A stretch of 64,000 nt of DNA from JADKIH01 sp964595205 (GTDB taxonomy: Bacteria > Bacteroidota > Bacteroidia > AKYH767-A > 2013-40CM-41-45), in contig CAZQOQ010000002.1 of the NCBI GenBank assembly GCA_964595205.1, positions 1 to 64,000 on the forward strand, written 5' to 3'. Every line of letters begins with the position of its first letter. The stretch's first letter is position 1. Of the stretch, positions 45,245-54,647 are shown one piece after another. A model generated the notes under the pieces. That model was not told where the DNA came from, searched no databases, and was given only the letters and a program-made list of their open reading frames with translations. A program made the position numbers and the translations under genes.

Positions 45245-46453
45245 ATGGAATCATCCCCCCTTTCCAGGCGTGTCATTTCGCTGGCCGAAAGCCAGACGAT
45301 AGGCATGTCGAAGCTGAGTCGAGAACTGACCTCTCAAGGTATTGATATCGTAAACCTGAGTCTTGGCGAACCCGACTTCATCACTCCGAAGCACATTCGT
45401 GAAGCTGCCAAAAAAGCGATAGACGAAGGTTATACTTTCTATCCCCCGATAGCAGGTTTTGCCGAACTCAGAAAAGCTATATCAGAAAAATTTAAACGGG
45501 AAAACAGGCTGGACTATTCGCCGCAACAGGTGATCGTTTCCACCGGGGCAAAGCAGAGCATTGCCAATGTCGTTCTTAGTCTGGTGAATCCGGGTGATGA
45601 AGTGATCATTCCTTTGCCTTACTGGGTGAGTTATATCGAAATCGTAAAACTCGCCGAAGGAAAAACAGTAGCGGTAAAGACCACCATCGATGCCGATTTC
45701 AAAATCACACCCGCTCAGCTTGAAGCGGCAATCACACCTAAGACCAAGTTATTTATTTTTTCTTCCCCCTGCAATCCGACCGGAACCGTTTATACCCGGG
45801 AAGAATTGCGTGCACTTGCTGAGGTTTTCAAAAGACATCCGCAGGTATACGTTCTTTCGGACGAAATATATGAGCATATTAATTTCATGGGCAGCCATGA
45901 GAGTATTGCCCAGTTCGATTACCTGAAAGACCGCGTGGTCATCGTGAACGGTGTGTCAAAAGGATTTGCGATGACGGGATGGAGAATTGGTTATATCGGG
46001 GCTCCGAAATTAATTGCAGATGCCTGTGAAAAGATGCAGGGGCAATTCACGTCGGGAGCAAGTTCGATTGCCCAGAAAGCTTCGGAGGCAGCAATTAATT
46101 CAGACCTGAAACCAACCTATGAAATGCAGCAGGCTTTCAGAAAAAGGCGAGACCTTGTTTTGGACCTGATGAAAAAAATCCCGGGTATGATCGTGAATGA
46201 ACCACAGGGCGCATTCTATGTGTTCCCGGATATCAGTGCATTTCTGGGAAGCACTTTCGAGGGGAAAACGATAAAAGATTCCACTGATTTCTGCATGTAT
46301 CTTCTGCATCATGCACATGTCAGCATCGTTCCGGGTGAGGCTTTCGGCGATGGAAATTGTATCCGGTTCTCGTATGCAGCCTCAGAAGAAAAGATTGTTG
46401 AAGCAATTCGCAGAATCAGGGAAGCACTTTTAGCATTGAAAATTAAAAATTAA
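45245..46453 (+). CDS. Pyridoxal phosphate-dependent aspartate-type aminotransferase (class I/II)
   Basis: 402 aa from the ATG at 45245. This start is chosen because the family begins with a segment like SRRVISLAESQTIGMSKL and because a consensus promoter covers the upstream part of the frame. The PLP lysine is Lys239 in SKGFAMTGWRIGY. Other motifs are NLSLGEPDF, SSPCNPTG, LSDEIYE and the C-terminal substrate arginine in IRFSYA. It probably transfers the amino group between aspartate and 2-oxoglutarate, with possible activity on aromatic or prephenate substrates. It is divergent from lon. Confidence 0.92.
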   Translation: MESSPLSRRVISLAESQTIGMSKLSRELTSQGIDIVNLSLGEPDFITPKHIREAAKKAIDEGYTFYPPIAGFAELRKAISEKFKRENRLDYSPQQVIVSTGAKQSIANVVLSLVNPGDEVIIPLPYWVSYIEIVKLAEGKTVAVKTTIDADFKITPAQLEAAITPKTKLFIFSSPCNPTGTVYTREELRALAEVFKRHPQVYVLSDEIYEHINFMGSHESIAQFDYLKDRVVIVNGVSKGFAMTGWRIGYIGAPKLIADACEKMQGQFTSGASSIAQKASEAAINSDLKPTYEMQQAFRKRRDLVLDLMKKIPGMIVNEPQGAFYVFPDISAFLGSTFEGKTIKDSTDFCMYLLHHAHVSIVPGEAFGDGNCIRFSYAASEEKIVEAIRRIREALLALKIKN

Positions 46454-46531
46454 AGATTGCCGGGTTTTTAACAGATTACCAGAAACAGTCATTAAATTTC
46501 ACGGTTTATCGATGAGTAAAAAAACATTTTA

Positions 46532-47530
46532 ATGAGCAAGGCAAAGACGATTTCCCAGATTATTTCTTCATTCGAAAAACTCAACGTGATGATCATCGGC
46601 GATGTGATGATTGATAATTACCTGTGGGGCAAAGTAGAGCGAATCTCGCCGGAAGCGCCGGTGCCGATTGTGTCCGTCCAGAAAAAAGAATCCCGCCTGG
46701 GCGGCGCGGCAAACGTTGCCATAAATGTGCAGGCACTCGGCGGCAACCCGATTCTCTGTTCAGTCATCGGCGGTGATGCCAATGGAAGAATATTTCTTGA
46801 TCTGCTTCAGCAACTGAACATGAGTTCGGAAGGGCTCATTCAGAGTAATGAACGGCCGACGACGATCAAGACACGGGTGATAGGAAATAATCATCAGATG
46901 CTTCGGGTGGATGAGGAACGTGAGGAAGATATCACTGCCTCTGAACGAAAGCAGCTCATCAACAGGATTACCACCATCGTCAACAGGAAAAAAACCGATG
47001 TGATCATTTTCGAGGACTATGACAAGGGCCTGATCAATAAATCACTGATCGAGCAGGTTGTCAGGCTTGCCAGACAAAAGGGTATTTTTGTTTCCGCAGA
47101 TCCGAAAAAAAGAAATTTCAATCATTACCGGAACATCGATCTTTTCAAACCTAATCTTAAAGAGCTGCGGGAAGGAATGAAGATTGACCTGGAAAAAAAC
47201 AATGTAGCGGAGTTGAAGGCGGCAGTTAAAAAACTTTCGGCTGAACACAACATCGAAAATGTGCTTGTGACACTCTCAGACAAAGGCGTTTTGATCATGA
47301 ATGACAAGACAGATAAAATCATACCCGCACATTTCAGGAACATTACAGATGTATCCGGCGCCGGCGATACAGTGATCAGCGTTGCATCCATGTGCCTTGC
47401 AGCGGGAACGGATCCCGTTACGATGGCTGCACTCTCTAACCTTGCCGGAGGATTGGTCTGTGAAAAGGTGGGTGTGGTGCCGGTCGAGAGAGACCAGTTT
47501 TTTGAAGAAGCAAAACGGCTGAAGATTTAA
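46532..47530 (+). CDS. PfkB-family kinase, D-glycero-D-manno-heptose-7-phosphate kinase-like (RfaE domain I)
   Basis: 332 aa. The start VMIIGDVMIDNYLWGKVERI and SPEAPVPIV are hallmarks of the RfaE/HldE kinase domain. RLGGAANVAINVQALGG is the PfkB glycine-rich motif, and DVSGAGDTV holds the catalytic aspartate. It should phosphorylate heptose 7-phosphate on the route to ADP-heptose for lipopolysaccharide core. The nucleotidyltransferase half of HldE is absent and must be encoded elsewhere if the pathway is complete. Its stop overlaps ubiE by one base (TAATG). Confidence 0.88.
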   Translation: MSKAKTISQIISSFEKLNVMIIGDVMIDNYLWGKVERISPEAPVPIVSVQKKESRLGGAANVAINVQALGGNPILCSVIGGDANGRIFLDLLQQLNMSSEGLIQSNERPTTIKTRVIGNNHQMLRVDEEREEDITASERKQLINRITTIVNRKKTDVIIFEDYDKGLINKSLIEQVVRLARQKGIFVSADPKKRNFNHYRNIDLFKPNLKELREGMKIDLEKNNVAELKAAVKKLSAEHNIENVLVTLSDKGVLIMNDKTDKIIPAHFRNITDVSGAGDTVISVASMCLAAGTDPVTMAALSNLAGGLVCEKVGVVPVERDQFFEEAKRLKI

Positions 47531-48261
47531 TGAGCCTCAGGAATATCACACCTTACAAGAATTCATCTCAGGAAAAAAAAACGCAGGTGGCAACGATGTT
47601 TAACAACATCGCATGGCGTTATGATTTCCTGAATCATTTTCTTTCTCTGGGCATCGACAGGTATTGGAGAAAAAAAGCAATCGAAGAGCTGAAGAAAAAA
47701 AAGCCGAAGATCATCCTTGATATTGCAACAGGAACCGGTGACCTGGCTATTGAGGCGGTTAAACTTTTTCCTGAAAAAATTTTAGGAATCGATATATCAG
47801 AAGACATGCTCAAAATCGGCCGGACGAAAATTAAAAATAAAAATCTCCAGGATACGATTGAACTGATGGAAGGAGATTCGGAGAAACTTATTTTTTCTGA
47901 CAATAAATTTGATGCGGCAACCGTTGCCTTCGGAGTCCGTAACTTCAGTGATCTGAAGAAAGGGCTGAGTGAGATAAATCGCGTGTTAAAACCCGGCGGA
48001 ATGGCGGTAATTCTTGAATTCTCCAGGCCGGAAAACAGCATGTTCCGCTGGATTTACGATTTTTATTCTTCCAGGATAACTCCCAGGATTGGCCAGATGA
48101 TATCAAAAGATAAAGACGCATATTCTTACCTGCATGAGTCAGTAAAAGCATTTCCCTATGGCAAAGAATTTTGTAACATTTTAGGAGAAACAGGCTTTAA
48201 GGATATACACTTTAAAACGTTAACTTTCGGTATCGCCACCGTTTATGTAGCTTCGAAATAA
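47530..48261 (+). CDS. ubiE: Demethylmenaquinone methyltransferase (UbiE/MenG)
   Basis: 243 aa. It opens with MFNNIAWRYDFLNHFLSLGID, matching the UbiE pattern. SAM motif I is LDIATGTGDLAIEA, and the family segments GDSEKL, VAFGVRNFSDL and KPGGMAVILEFSRP follow. It methylates demethylmenaquinone to menaquinone, the respiratory quinone of this phylum. It is coupled to the kinase gene before it and lies 33 bases before porT, an order seen repeatedly in Bacteroidota. Confidence 0.95.
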   Translation: MSLRNITPYKNSSQEKKTQVATMFNNIAWRYDFLNHFLSLGIDRYWRKKAIEELKKKKPKIILDIATGTGDLAIEAVKLFPEKILGIDISEDMLKIGRTKIKNKNLQDTIELMEGDSEKLIFSDNKFDAATVAFGVRNFSDLKKGLSEINRVLKPGGMAVILEFSRPENSMFRWIYDFYSSRITPRIGQMISKDKDAYSYLHESVKAFPYGKEFCNILGETGFKDIHFKTLTFGIATVYVASK

Positions 48262-48294
48262 CAATTAACTTTACACACCAGAATTAACCAGGAT

Positions 48295-49029
48295 TTGTCG
48301 GCCCGAAAAAATATATTTAATCTCTTGAAGACGAAATTATACATTTTCATCTTCCTTGCTTTTCCATTCATCTCGTACGGTCAAATGGACAGTCGCCCGG
48401 TAAATCTCTCGAAGTATGACAAACAGGTAATACATTTTGGTTTTACTCTCGGGATCAATTCTTCGAACTTCGTAGTGGATCGTGTGGGTGATTTTAAGTT
48501 ACGCGATACGATTTATAATTTGGAGTCGGAATCGGTATCAGGACTGAACCTGGGCATTGTAAGTAACCTGCGGATCAGCGATATGTTTGATTTCAGATTC
48601 ATCCCTACACTATCCTTTGGACAGCGAAACCTGAACTATCATTTTATCTATAATGATTCGGCTGAATCATTTGTCCAGAAAAAAATTGAATCGACATACC
48701 TGGAATTTCCGTTTGTACTCAAGTTTAAGTCACAGCGGGTAAACAATTACAGGATCTATGTTCTCGCAGGATGGAAATATAACATCGACATGGTTTCACA
48801 GGCCAAGATCAAGAAGTCGGAGAAGGATATCGTGAAGCTGAACAGGAATGACTATGGATATGAAATTGGATTCGGCTTCGATTTCTACCTGACCTATTTC
48901 AAATTTTCCCCGGAGATAAAAATGTATAATGGCATGAAAAACCTGCTGGTGCCGGAAAACACACAATACTCCAGTCCGATAGATGCCCTTTATGCAAAGA
49001 CGTTCGTGGTCTCGTTGTTGTTTGAATAG
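48295..49029 (+). CDS. porT: PorT-like outer-membrane protein of type IX secretion
   Basis: 244 aa with a TTG start: no ATG occurs before the signal peptide (about residues 12-30, ending SYGQ), and the only later ATG would remove it. The mature part is an eight-strand-like outer-membrane beta-barrel (HFGFTLGINSSNFVV, FRFIPTLSFGQRNLNY, EIGFGFDFYLTYFKFSPEI, TFVVSLLFE). PorT is needed for T9SS function in Porphyromonas and Flavobacterium and is typically found behind ubiE. It would serve the T9SS cargos encoded in this window. Confidence 0.88.
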   Translation: MSARKNIFNLLKTKLYIFIFLAFPFISYGQMDSRPVNLSKYDKQVIHFGFTLGINSSNFVVDRVGDFKLRDTIYNLESESVSGLNLGIVSNLRISDMFDFRFIPTLSFGQRNLNYHFIYNDSAESFVQKKIESTYLEFPFVLKFKSQRVNNYRIYVLAGWKYNIDMVSQAKIKKSEKDIVKLNRNDYGYEIGFGFDFYLTYFKFSPEIKMYNGMKNLLVPENTQYSSPIDALYAKTFVVSLLFE

Positions 49030-49073
49030 TCTGACGCGGAATACTTTTTTTGCCTTAACCTTCCGAGAATTTC

Positions 49074-50654
49074 ATGATCTATAAAATCGAGATTGTTCTT
49101 TTACCTGAAGATGCCGGTGATGAAAGAAAACAGGTCGAACGTGCAGCCCATCAGCTTGAAGTGCTTCCTTCAGAGATAAATGCGATACGGATACTAAAGC
49201 GGTCGATCGATGCGCGTTCGGAACGTGTGAAGTACCGGCTCTCGGCAGAAGTATATATTGGTGAATCACCGCCACCACAAAAAAATCCGGAAGAGCGTTT
49301 CTCTTTCCATAACGATGTTTCGAAAGCGGAATCTGTGCTGATCGCAGGATTTGGTCCCGCCGGAATGTTTGCCGCATTGAAACTCATAGAACTTGGCAAG
49401 AAACCTGTGATCATCGAACGGGGAAAGAAAGTACAGCAACGCAGACGCGACCTGGCCGCTATTAATAAGGAAGGGATCATTCATCCCGATTCGAATTATT
49501 GTTTTGGAGAAGGAGGCGCGGGAACGTACAGCGACGGAAAACTATATACCCGTTCGAACAAGAGAGGAGACATTCATCGCATACTGGACATTTTCATTCT
49601 TCACGGGGCGGATGAAAATATCCGTATAGATGCGCACCCGCACATCGGCACTAATAAACTGCCGAAGATAGTTGAGTCGATTCGGGAAACGATCCTGAAA
49701 TCAGGCGGCGAAATTTATTTTGAAACAAAGCTGGAAGATCTCATCATCGAAAAAAATATTCTGAAAGGGATTAGGACAAAAAATATTTCCAGCGGCGAAA
49801 CAAAGGAATTTAGAATTAACACGCTGATACTGGCGACCGGGCATTCGTCGAGGGATATTTATGAGCTCCTTGACAGGAAAAAAATCCTGATAGAAGCAAA
49901 GCCATTTGCACTCGGTGTGCGCGTGGAGCATCCTCAGCAGATTATTGATTCGGTGCAATATCATTGTGACCGTCGGGGAGATTTTCTGCCTCCTGCCTCC
50001 TACTCGCTTTCTTTTAAGTATAAAGACCGCGGTGTATATTCCTTCTGCATGTGCCCGGGTGGCATCATAGCGCCGGCTGCCACAGCGCCGGGAGAAATTG
50101 TAGTGAATGGATGGTCACCTTCAAAACGTAATAATCCTTTCGCGAACTCCGGCCTGGTGGTATCGGTGAATAGCAGCGACTACGTCAAATATAAATCAGC
50201 CGGTGCTCTTGCTGCATTGAAGTACCAGGAACAGGTTGAACACAAAGCATTCGAAACCGGCGGAGGAAAACTCAAAGCGCCCGCGCAGAGACTGATAGAT
50301 TTTGTGAATGGAAAAATATCAGCGGACCTGCCTGACTGCTCCTACCTGCCGGGAACAACATCGTCCGAACTAAGAGAAATTTTACCCCCGGAAATCAATT
50401 CCGCACTCAGGGAATCTTTAAAATTTTTTGGAAAAAAAATGAAAGCATATTATACCAATGATGCAATCCTTGTGGCTACGGAGTCGCGTACATCATCACC
50501 TGTAAGAATTCCACGCGATGACGAAACCTTGCAGCATCCAATGGTTAAGGGGCTGTACCCTTGCGGAGAAGGCGCAGGTTATGCCGGTGGAATCGTATCG
50601 GCAGCTATGGATGGTGAACGTTGTGCCGCCATGATTGGAAAGTTGAATGACTAA
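49074..50654 (+). CDS. FAD-dependent oxidoreductase (COG2509-type)
   Basis: 526 aa. An N-terminal small domain (about 1-85) precedes the FAD-binding Rossmann motif GFGPAGMFAALKLIELGKK. Also typical are NYCFGEGGAGTYSDGKLYTR, ATGHSSRDIYELL and the C-terminal PCGEGAGYAGGIVSAAMDG that closes over FAD. The family is widespread but its substrate is not established. It lies 44 bases after porT on the same strand, so it may be co-transcribed. A possible terminator hairpin lies at 50707-50739. Confidence 0.88.
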   Translation: MIYKIEIVLLPEDAGDERKQVERAAHQLEVLPSEINAIRILKRSIDARSERVKYRLSAEVYIGESPPPQKNPEERFSFHNDVSKAESVLIAGFGPAGMFAALKLIELGKKPVIIERGKKVQQRRRDLAAINKEGIIHPDSNYCFGEGGAGTYSDGKLYTRSNKRGDIHRILDIFILHGADENIRIDAHPHIGTNKLPKIVESIRETILKSGGEIYFETKLEDLIIEKNILKGIRTKNISSGETKEFRINTLILATGHSSRDIYELLDRKKILIEAKPFALGVRVEHPQQIIDSVQYHCDRRGDFLPPASYSLSFKYKDRGVYSFCMCPGGIIAPAATAPGEIVVNGWSPSKRNNPFANSGLVVSVNSSDYVKYKSAGALAALKYQEQVEHKAFETGGGKLKAPAQRLIDFVNGKISADLPDCSYLPGTTSSELREILPPEINSALRESLKFFGKKMKAYYTNDAILVATESRTSSPVRIPRDDETLQHPMVKGLYPCGEGAGYAGGIVSAAMDGERCAAMIGKLND

Positions 50655-51062
50655 TACACGGAGTAGGAATTCGAAGGATTATTTTTTTCTTCAGTCTCTA
50701 AAATTGAAAAAGGCGAAGTGCAAAAGCACCCCACCTTTTCCGTAAATCCCCTCTGAAGCAATAAAGGAATACAATTAATTTATGAAAAGCAAGAGTTTGT
50801 TTCTAAAATTTATTCCTTATATTCGTAATAACAAACTGTTCTTATTCGCTCAAAATGCAGGCAGGGGCCGACGGTATAAATTCCGGATGCCCTTGTTTGT
50901 TATTTATCAATGCGATAATGTTAATCCCGGGATTTCATTGCAGGTTCAAATAATACTTTAGTAGGACTTTGTTTCCTTAATCAAATCATCCTTCGGCTCA
51001 GGTCAGTCGAAGGGTGGTCCCTATTCAGGAAACAATGCCCTTTTACAGTATTTAATAATAAT
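50655..51062. other. 408-bp intergenic region with two inverted repeats and a 59-codon open frame
   Basis: Convergent gap. AAAAAGG...GTGC-AAAA-GCAC...CCTTTT (50707-50739) could be a terminator of the FAD gene. CCTTCG (50990-50995) and CGAAGG (51008-51013) form a small stem like dispersed repeats seen in Bacteroidota genomes. A 59-codon frame (50782-50961, starting MKSKSLFLKFIPYIRNN) has no recognisable motif and is probably spurious. Confidence 0.45.
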
Positions 51063-51821
51063 TTAACGCCTTCTGAATTCGGAACATACAATTCCTGTGG
51101 CCACTGCCACATTCAGCGAATCGATTTTTCCTCCCATTGATGGAATGGTTATTTTATGGGTGACGAATTTCATCAGCTCATGATTGATTCCTGACGATTC
51201 ATTTCCGACAATTATAAATCCGTGTTTAGAAAGTTCCTCCTTATAGATATTTTTACCGTCAAGCACGGTTCCGTACACAGGAAGGTTACAGGTTGCGTTG
51301 TTTTTAGAAAAAATTTCGGCAAGGTCGCGGTAAAAAACCTGCACCTGAAACAATGCGCCCATTGCAGATTGTACAACTTTCGGATTGAAACATTCAACAG
51401 AATGATCAGAACAAATTACTTCCCCGATACCAAACCACGCAGCTATACGGATCAACGTTCCGAAATTTCCGGGATCGCTGATGTCGTCTAAAACAAGTTT
51501 GAGTCCCGTTTCGAAATTGATGTCCTGGCTTTCCACCGGAATTTCAGCAACTGCAAGGACATGTTGTGGAGTTGAGAGCATGCTGATTTTTTTCAGCTCC
51601 TCCTCTGTTACCAAAACCATCTCAACGTCCTTTGAAATGATGATGCCATCAGATAAGCGACTGAAAAAATCATGAGTCCCGTAAACGGCTTTCACTCTCC
51701 AACCGGAATCGAGCAGTTCCTTTACTACTTTCTCGCCCTCGGCAATGAATAAATTTTCTTCGCGCCTGAATTTCTTATGATGAAGAGCTGAAATAACTTT
51801 GATCTGGTTCTTTGAAAGCAT
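51063..51821 (-). CDS. TrmH/SpoU-type RNA 2'-O-methyltransferase
   Basis: 252 aa. The N-terminal substrate-binding domain (about 1-95, KVISALHHKKFRREENLFIAEGEK) precedes the SPOUT knot with motif 1 DDISDPGNFGTLIRIAAWFG, motif 2 IIVGNESSGI and motif 3 IPSMGGKIDSLNVAVATGIV. It should methylate a ribose in rRNA or tRNA using SAM; the exact site cannot be told. It is the last gene of a leftward unit and starts one base from the end of the phosphoesterase gene. Confidence 0.92.
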   Translation of the reverse strand: MLSKNQIKVISALHHKKFRREENLFIAEGEKVVKELLDSGWRVKAVYGTHDFFSRLSDGIIISKDVEMVLVTEEELKKISMLSTPQHVLAVAEIPVESQDINFETGLKLVLDDISDPGNFGTLIRIAAWFGIGEVICSDHSVECFNPKVVQSAMGALFQVQVFYRDLAEIFSKNNATCNLPVYGTVLDGKNIYKEELSKHGFIIVGNESSGINHELMKFVTHKITIPSMGGKIDSLNVAVATGIVCSEFRRR

Positions 51822-51822
51822 A

Positions 51823-53079
51823 TCAGGTGCGGTTTAGTTCAAAGACGGTAATTTCAGGAAGTATGCCGACTCTTCCGGGATAACCGATGAAACCCAGTCC
51901 GCGGTTGACATATAAATATTGCTGATCGTTCGAATAGAGATCGGCCCATTGTTTATACACATATTGCACGGGACTCCATTTGAATCCCGGAATTTCAATT
52001 CCAAATTGAAAGCCATGGGTGTGACCGGACAACATAAGATCTACGAACTTATAATTATTTGTAATCTCAGCATCCCAGTGTGAAGGATCATGTGATAACA
52101 GGATATTGACAGGCTGAATTTCATAACCCATAGTGGCAGTCTTCATATTTCCGTATCTCGAAAAATTGCGATGACCGCTGTAATTTTCAACCCCAATCAA
52201 ACCCAGCCTGTGCCCGTCTTTTTCAATGTAGGTATGTTCATTTAACATCAGCTTCCACCCGACTTCTCCATGAAATGATTTCAGCAATCTCAGGTTTTCC
52301 TCCTTTGCTTCAGTGCTTGGCCAACGGTAATAATCACCATAGTCGTGGTTGCCCAGAATGGAATATACTCCCATCGGAGCTTTTAACCTCGACAATACCT
52401 CCCTGAATTCGAGGGCTTCGGTATGAAGATCATTAACAAGGTCGCCGGTGAAAAAAATAATGTCTGCCTTTTCTTTGAGGATCAGATCAACGGCAGTTGA
52501 AAGATGATTCGTTCCCATATAGCTTCCTGTATGCAGGTCAGAGATCTGAACGATCCTCAAGCCTTCAAAAGCTTCGGGGAGTTTTGGAAATTTTAAGGCG
52601 ACTTTCTTTACCCTGAAATTATATGCACCACCGATCATTCCATAGATCATGGAGAAGAAAGGGATGGCACCTAGTACGAAACCGGTTTTAACTAGAAAAC
52701 CCAGTCGTGAGATCCTGAATGCCTCATCTACTGAAGCATTATTTTTAAAAAATGTTACCCCCACCCACGCAAAAATCAGTCGGAATAAACGAAGGATGTC
52801 GTCCAAAAGGAGAAATATGACGACGAAGATTTTAGAAAGGTAGATGATAACTATCAGCGCAAAAGAATATGTCCTCAGAGGTTTGGGCCAGTCATGCCAG
52901 TCGACGAACTGGCCGGCGAAAATTACTGAAAGACAAATCGCACTAACCGACCAATAGATGATATTGACAATTCTCTGAGTTTGAATTTCTCTCTGGTGCA
53001 TAAGCACTTTTACACCCTGGAAAACGTATAAATCGATTGCGAAGAGAATTAGTATTACAGAGATGATTCTTATACTCAT
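51823..53079 (-). CDS. Membrane-anchored metallophosphoesterase (YkuE-like)
   Basis: 418 aa. Four to five transmembrane helices occupy residues 1-155. The calcineurin-like domain (about 180-405) has complete metal motifs: IVQISDLHTG, IIFFTGDLVND, SILGNHDYG, LLSHDPSHW and LSGHTHGFQFG. Relatives are membrane-linked phosphoesterases; some act on lipid pyrophosphates such as UDP-diacylglucosamine, but the substrate here is open. It is the middle gene of pdxH, this gene and the methyltransferase. Confidence 0.9.
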   Translation of the reverse strand: MSIRIISVILILFAIDLYVFQGVKVLMHQREIQTQRIVNIIYWSVSAICLSVIFAGQFVDWHDWPKPLRTYSFALIVIIYLSKIFVVIFLLLDDILRLFRLIFAWVGVTFFKNNASVDEAFRISRLGFLVKTGFVLGAIPFFSMIYGMIGGAYNFRVKKVALKFPKLPEAFEGLRIVQISDLHTGSYMGTNHLSTAVDLILKEKADIIFFTGDLVNDLHTEALEFREVLSRLKAPMGVYSILGNHDYGDYYRWPSTEAKEENLRLLKSFHGEVGWKLMLNEHTYIEKDGHRLGLIGVENYSGHRNFSRYGNMKTATMGYEIQPVNILLSHDPSHWDAEITNNYKFVDLMLSGHTHGFQFGIEIPGFKWSPVQYVYKQWADLYSNDQQYLYVNRGLGFIGYPGRVGILPEITVFELNRT

Positions 53080-53097
53080 AGAATGATGATTGATTTT

Positions 53098-53751
53098 TCA
53101 TGGATTCAGCCTGGCAATTTTCCATTTTCCGTTCTTTTGTCTTTCATATATCAAGCGGTCATGAAGCCTGTTTGGTCTGCCCTGCCAGAACTCGTAATAG
53201 ACTGGCTTTAACCTGTAGCCTCCCCAGTGCGGGGGCCGGGGTACATCGAGGCCTTCAAATTTTTTCTCAAACGTTATAAACCTTCTGTCCAGCTCAATCC
53301 GGCTTGATAATTTTTCACTCTGATCAGACGCCCATGCTGCCAACTGGCTTTCCCTTGGCCGTGTTGCAAAATATGCATTGGAATCGCGTGCAGGTAATTT
53401 TTCTATCACTCCCCTTATTCTAACCTGTCTTTGCAGTTCAGGCCAGAAGAAATTAAAGCAGGCTTTCCTGCTATAACGGATAGCCCGGCCTTTTATGCTA
53501 TTATAGTTTGTAAAAAATGAAAATCCCCTGGAATTAAAATCCCTCAGCAGTACGATTCTCGCATCAATAATCCCCCCTTTTGATATCGTTGCGAGCGTCA
53601 TTGCATTGGGTTCGAATGCTTCTGCATGGACCGCCTCTGTAATCCATCGTTCAAACTGGATCAGTGGATTCCTGGAAATATTTTTCTCATCCAGGATATT
53701 AGCTGAATAATCTTTCCTCAATGCCTGAATATGTGCCTGGATTTTATTCAT
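53098..53751 (-). CDS. pdxH: Pyridoxamine 5'-phosphate oxidase
   Basis: 217 aa, the usual length. Motifs include DARIVLLRDFNSRGFSFFTN (FMN-binding), ACFNFFWPELQRQVRIRG, WASDQSEKLSSR and the C-terminal RPPHWGGYRLKP, with FWQGRPNRLHDR. It oxidises pyridoxine or pyridoxamine phosphate to PLP with FMN and oxygen. It is the first gene of the leftward unit. PLP feeds enzymes such as the aminotransferase at 45245. Confidence 0.96.
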   Translation of the reverse strand: MNKIQAHIQALRKDYSANILDEKNISRNPLIQFERWITEAVHAEAFEPNAMTLATISKGGIIDARIVLLRDFNSRGFSFFTNYNSIKGRAIRYSRKACFNFFWPELQRQVRIRGVIEKLPARDSNAYFATRPRESQLAAWASDQSEKLSSRIELDRRFITFEKKFEGLDVPRPPHWGGYRLKPVYYEFWQGRPNRLHDRLIYERQKNGKWKIARLNP

Positions 53752-54077
53752 AGATGGGATGGATCAGATTAAAAATAAATTCAACCCGAAAAGAAATCTG
53801 ATAAAACATTTGGATCGTAAATTATTCCAGATCGGGTATAAATCTTACCGTTTTAAATTGATAAATGCAAACATCGTAAAAATGTTTTGTTTTTTACATT
53901 TATTTAAGGTCTTTAAAAGATTTTATGTCATACAGGATCTAAAATGAATAATTCAACTGGTTTAATTCCATGTAAGTTTTAAAGGAAATGTAATCAAACT
54001 CTCATGCTTTAATCGGGTAAAAATATTCCATTGACAGGAATTACATGAGCTAAAAAATTTCAGAAACACAACTTAAC
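53752..54077. other. 326-bp divergent gap between pdxH and yqgE
   Basis: AT-rich region. A 62-codon Lys/Phe-rich frame (53759-53947) begins eight bases after the pdxH start on the opposite strand. It has no recognisable motif and its composition is that of AT-rich spacer. No clear promoter box was found. Confidence 0.5.
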
Positions 54078-54647
54078 ATGAGAAAAAAATCCGTTTATCT
54101 TGATCCGCAGGTTGGCCGAATACTGGTTTCAGAGCCCTTTCTTCTGGACTCTTATTTCAAACGATCGGTCATTCTTTTGGGTGAACACAGTGAAGAGGGA
54201 ACTGTTGGTTTTATTTTAAACAAGCCGACAGATTTAAAACTTAACGATGCACTGGAAGACTTTCCGCCTTTCGATGCACCCTTGTATTTCGGTGGGCCCG
54301 TTCAGACTGATACCATACACTTTTTACACACGCTTGGGAATAAACTTGTTGGCAGCAAAGAAATCCTGAAAGGAATTTTCTGGGGTGGTGACCTGGAAAT
54401 GCTAAAAGTCCTGATCGATACTAACCAGGTTTCGCCAAACGATATACGCTTCTTCGCAGGATACAGCGGCTGGGAACCACAGCAGCTCGATGACGAACTG
54501 AAAGGTCATACTTGGATCGTCTCCAATTGCAAAAAAGATTTTGCTTTTTCTGATCATCCGGAAGAGCTATGGGGACAGGTACTGAGGACCATGGGCAGCC
54601 AATACGCAATACTCGCAAACTTTCCTGAGGATCCGAGTTTGAATTGA
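54078..54647 (+). CDS. yqgE: YqgE/AlgH family protein (UPF0301)
   Basis: 189 aa. The family pattern is clear: GRILVSEPFLLDSYFKRSVI, ILLGEHSEEGTVGFILNKPT, LYFGGPVQTDTIHFLHT and FFAGYSGWEPQQLDDEL. The fold is known from structural genomics, but the biochemical role is unknown. It stands alone, with no close neighbour on its strand. Confidence 0.93.
   Translation: MRKKSVYLDPQVGRILVSEPFLLDSYFKRSVILLGEHSEEGTVGFILNKPTDLKLNDALEDFPPFDAPLYFGGPVQTDTIHFLHTLGNKLVGSKEILKGIFWGGDLEMLKVLIDTNQVSPNDIRFFAGYSGWEPQQLDDELKGHTWIVSNCKKDFAFSDHPEELWGQVLRTMGSQYAILANFPEDPSLN

Noticed and set aside
50782..50961. 59-codon frame starting MKSKSLFLKF with an ATG
   Set aside because: No family resemblance, no ribosome site, and it lies in a convergent gap; kept only as a note within the gap entry.
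53759..53947. 62-codon Lys/Phe-rich frame next to pdxH
   Set aside because: The composition is that of AT-rich spacer, it has no motif, and it begins eight bases from the divergent pdxH start where a promoter should be.
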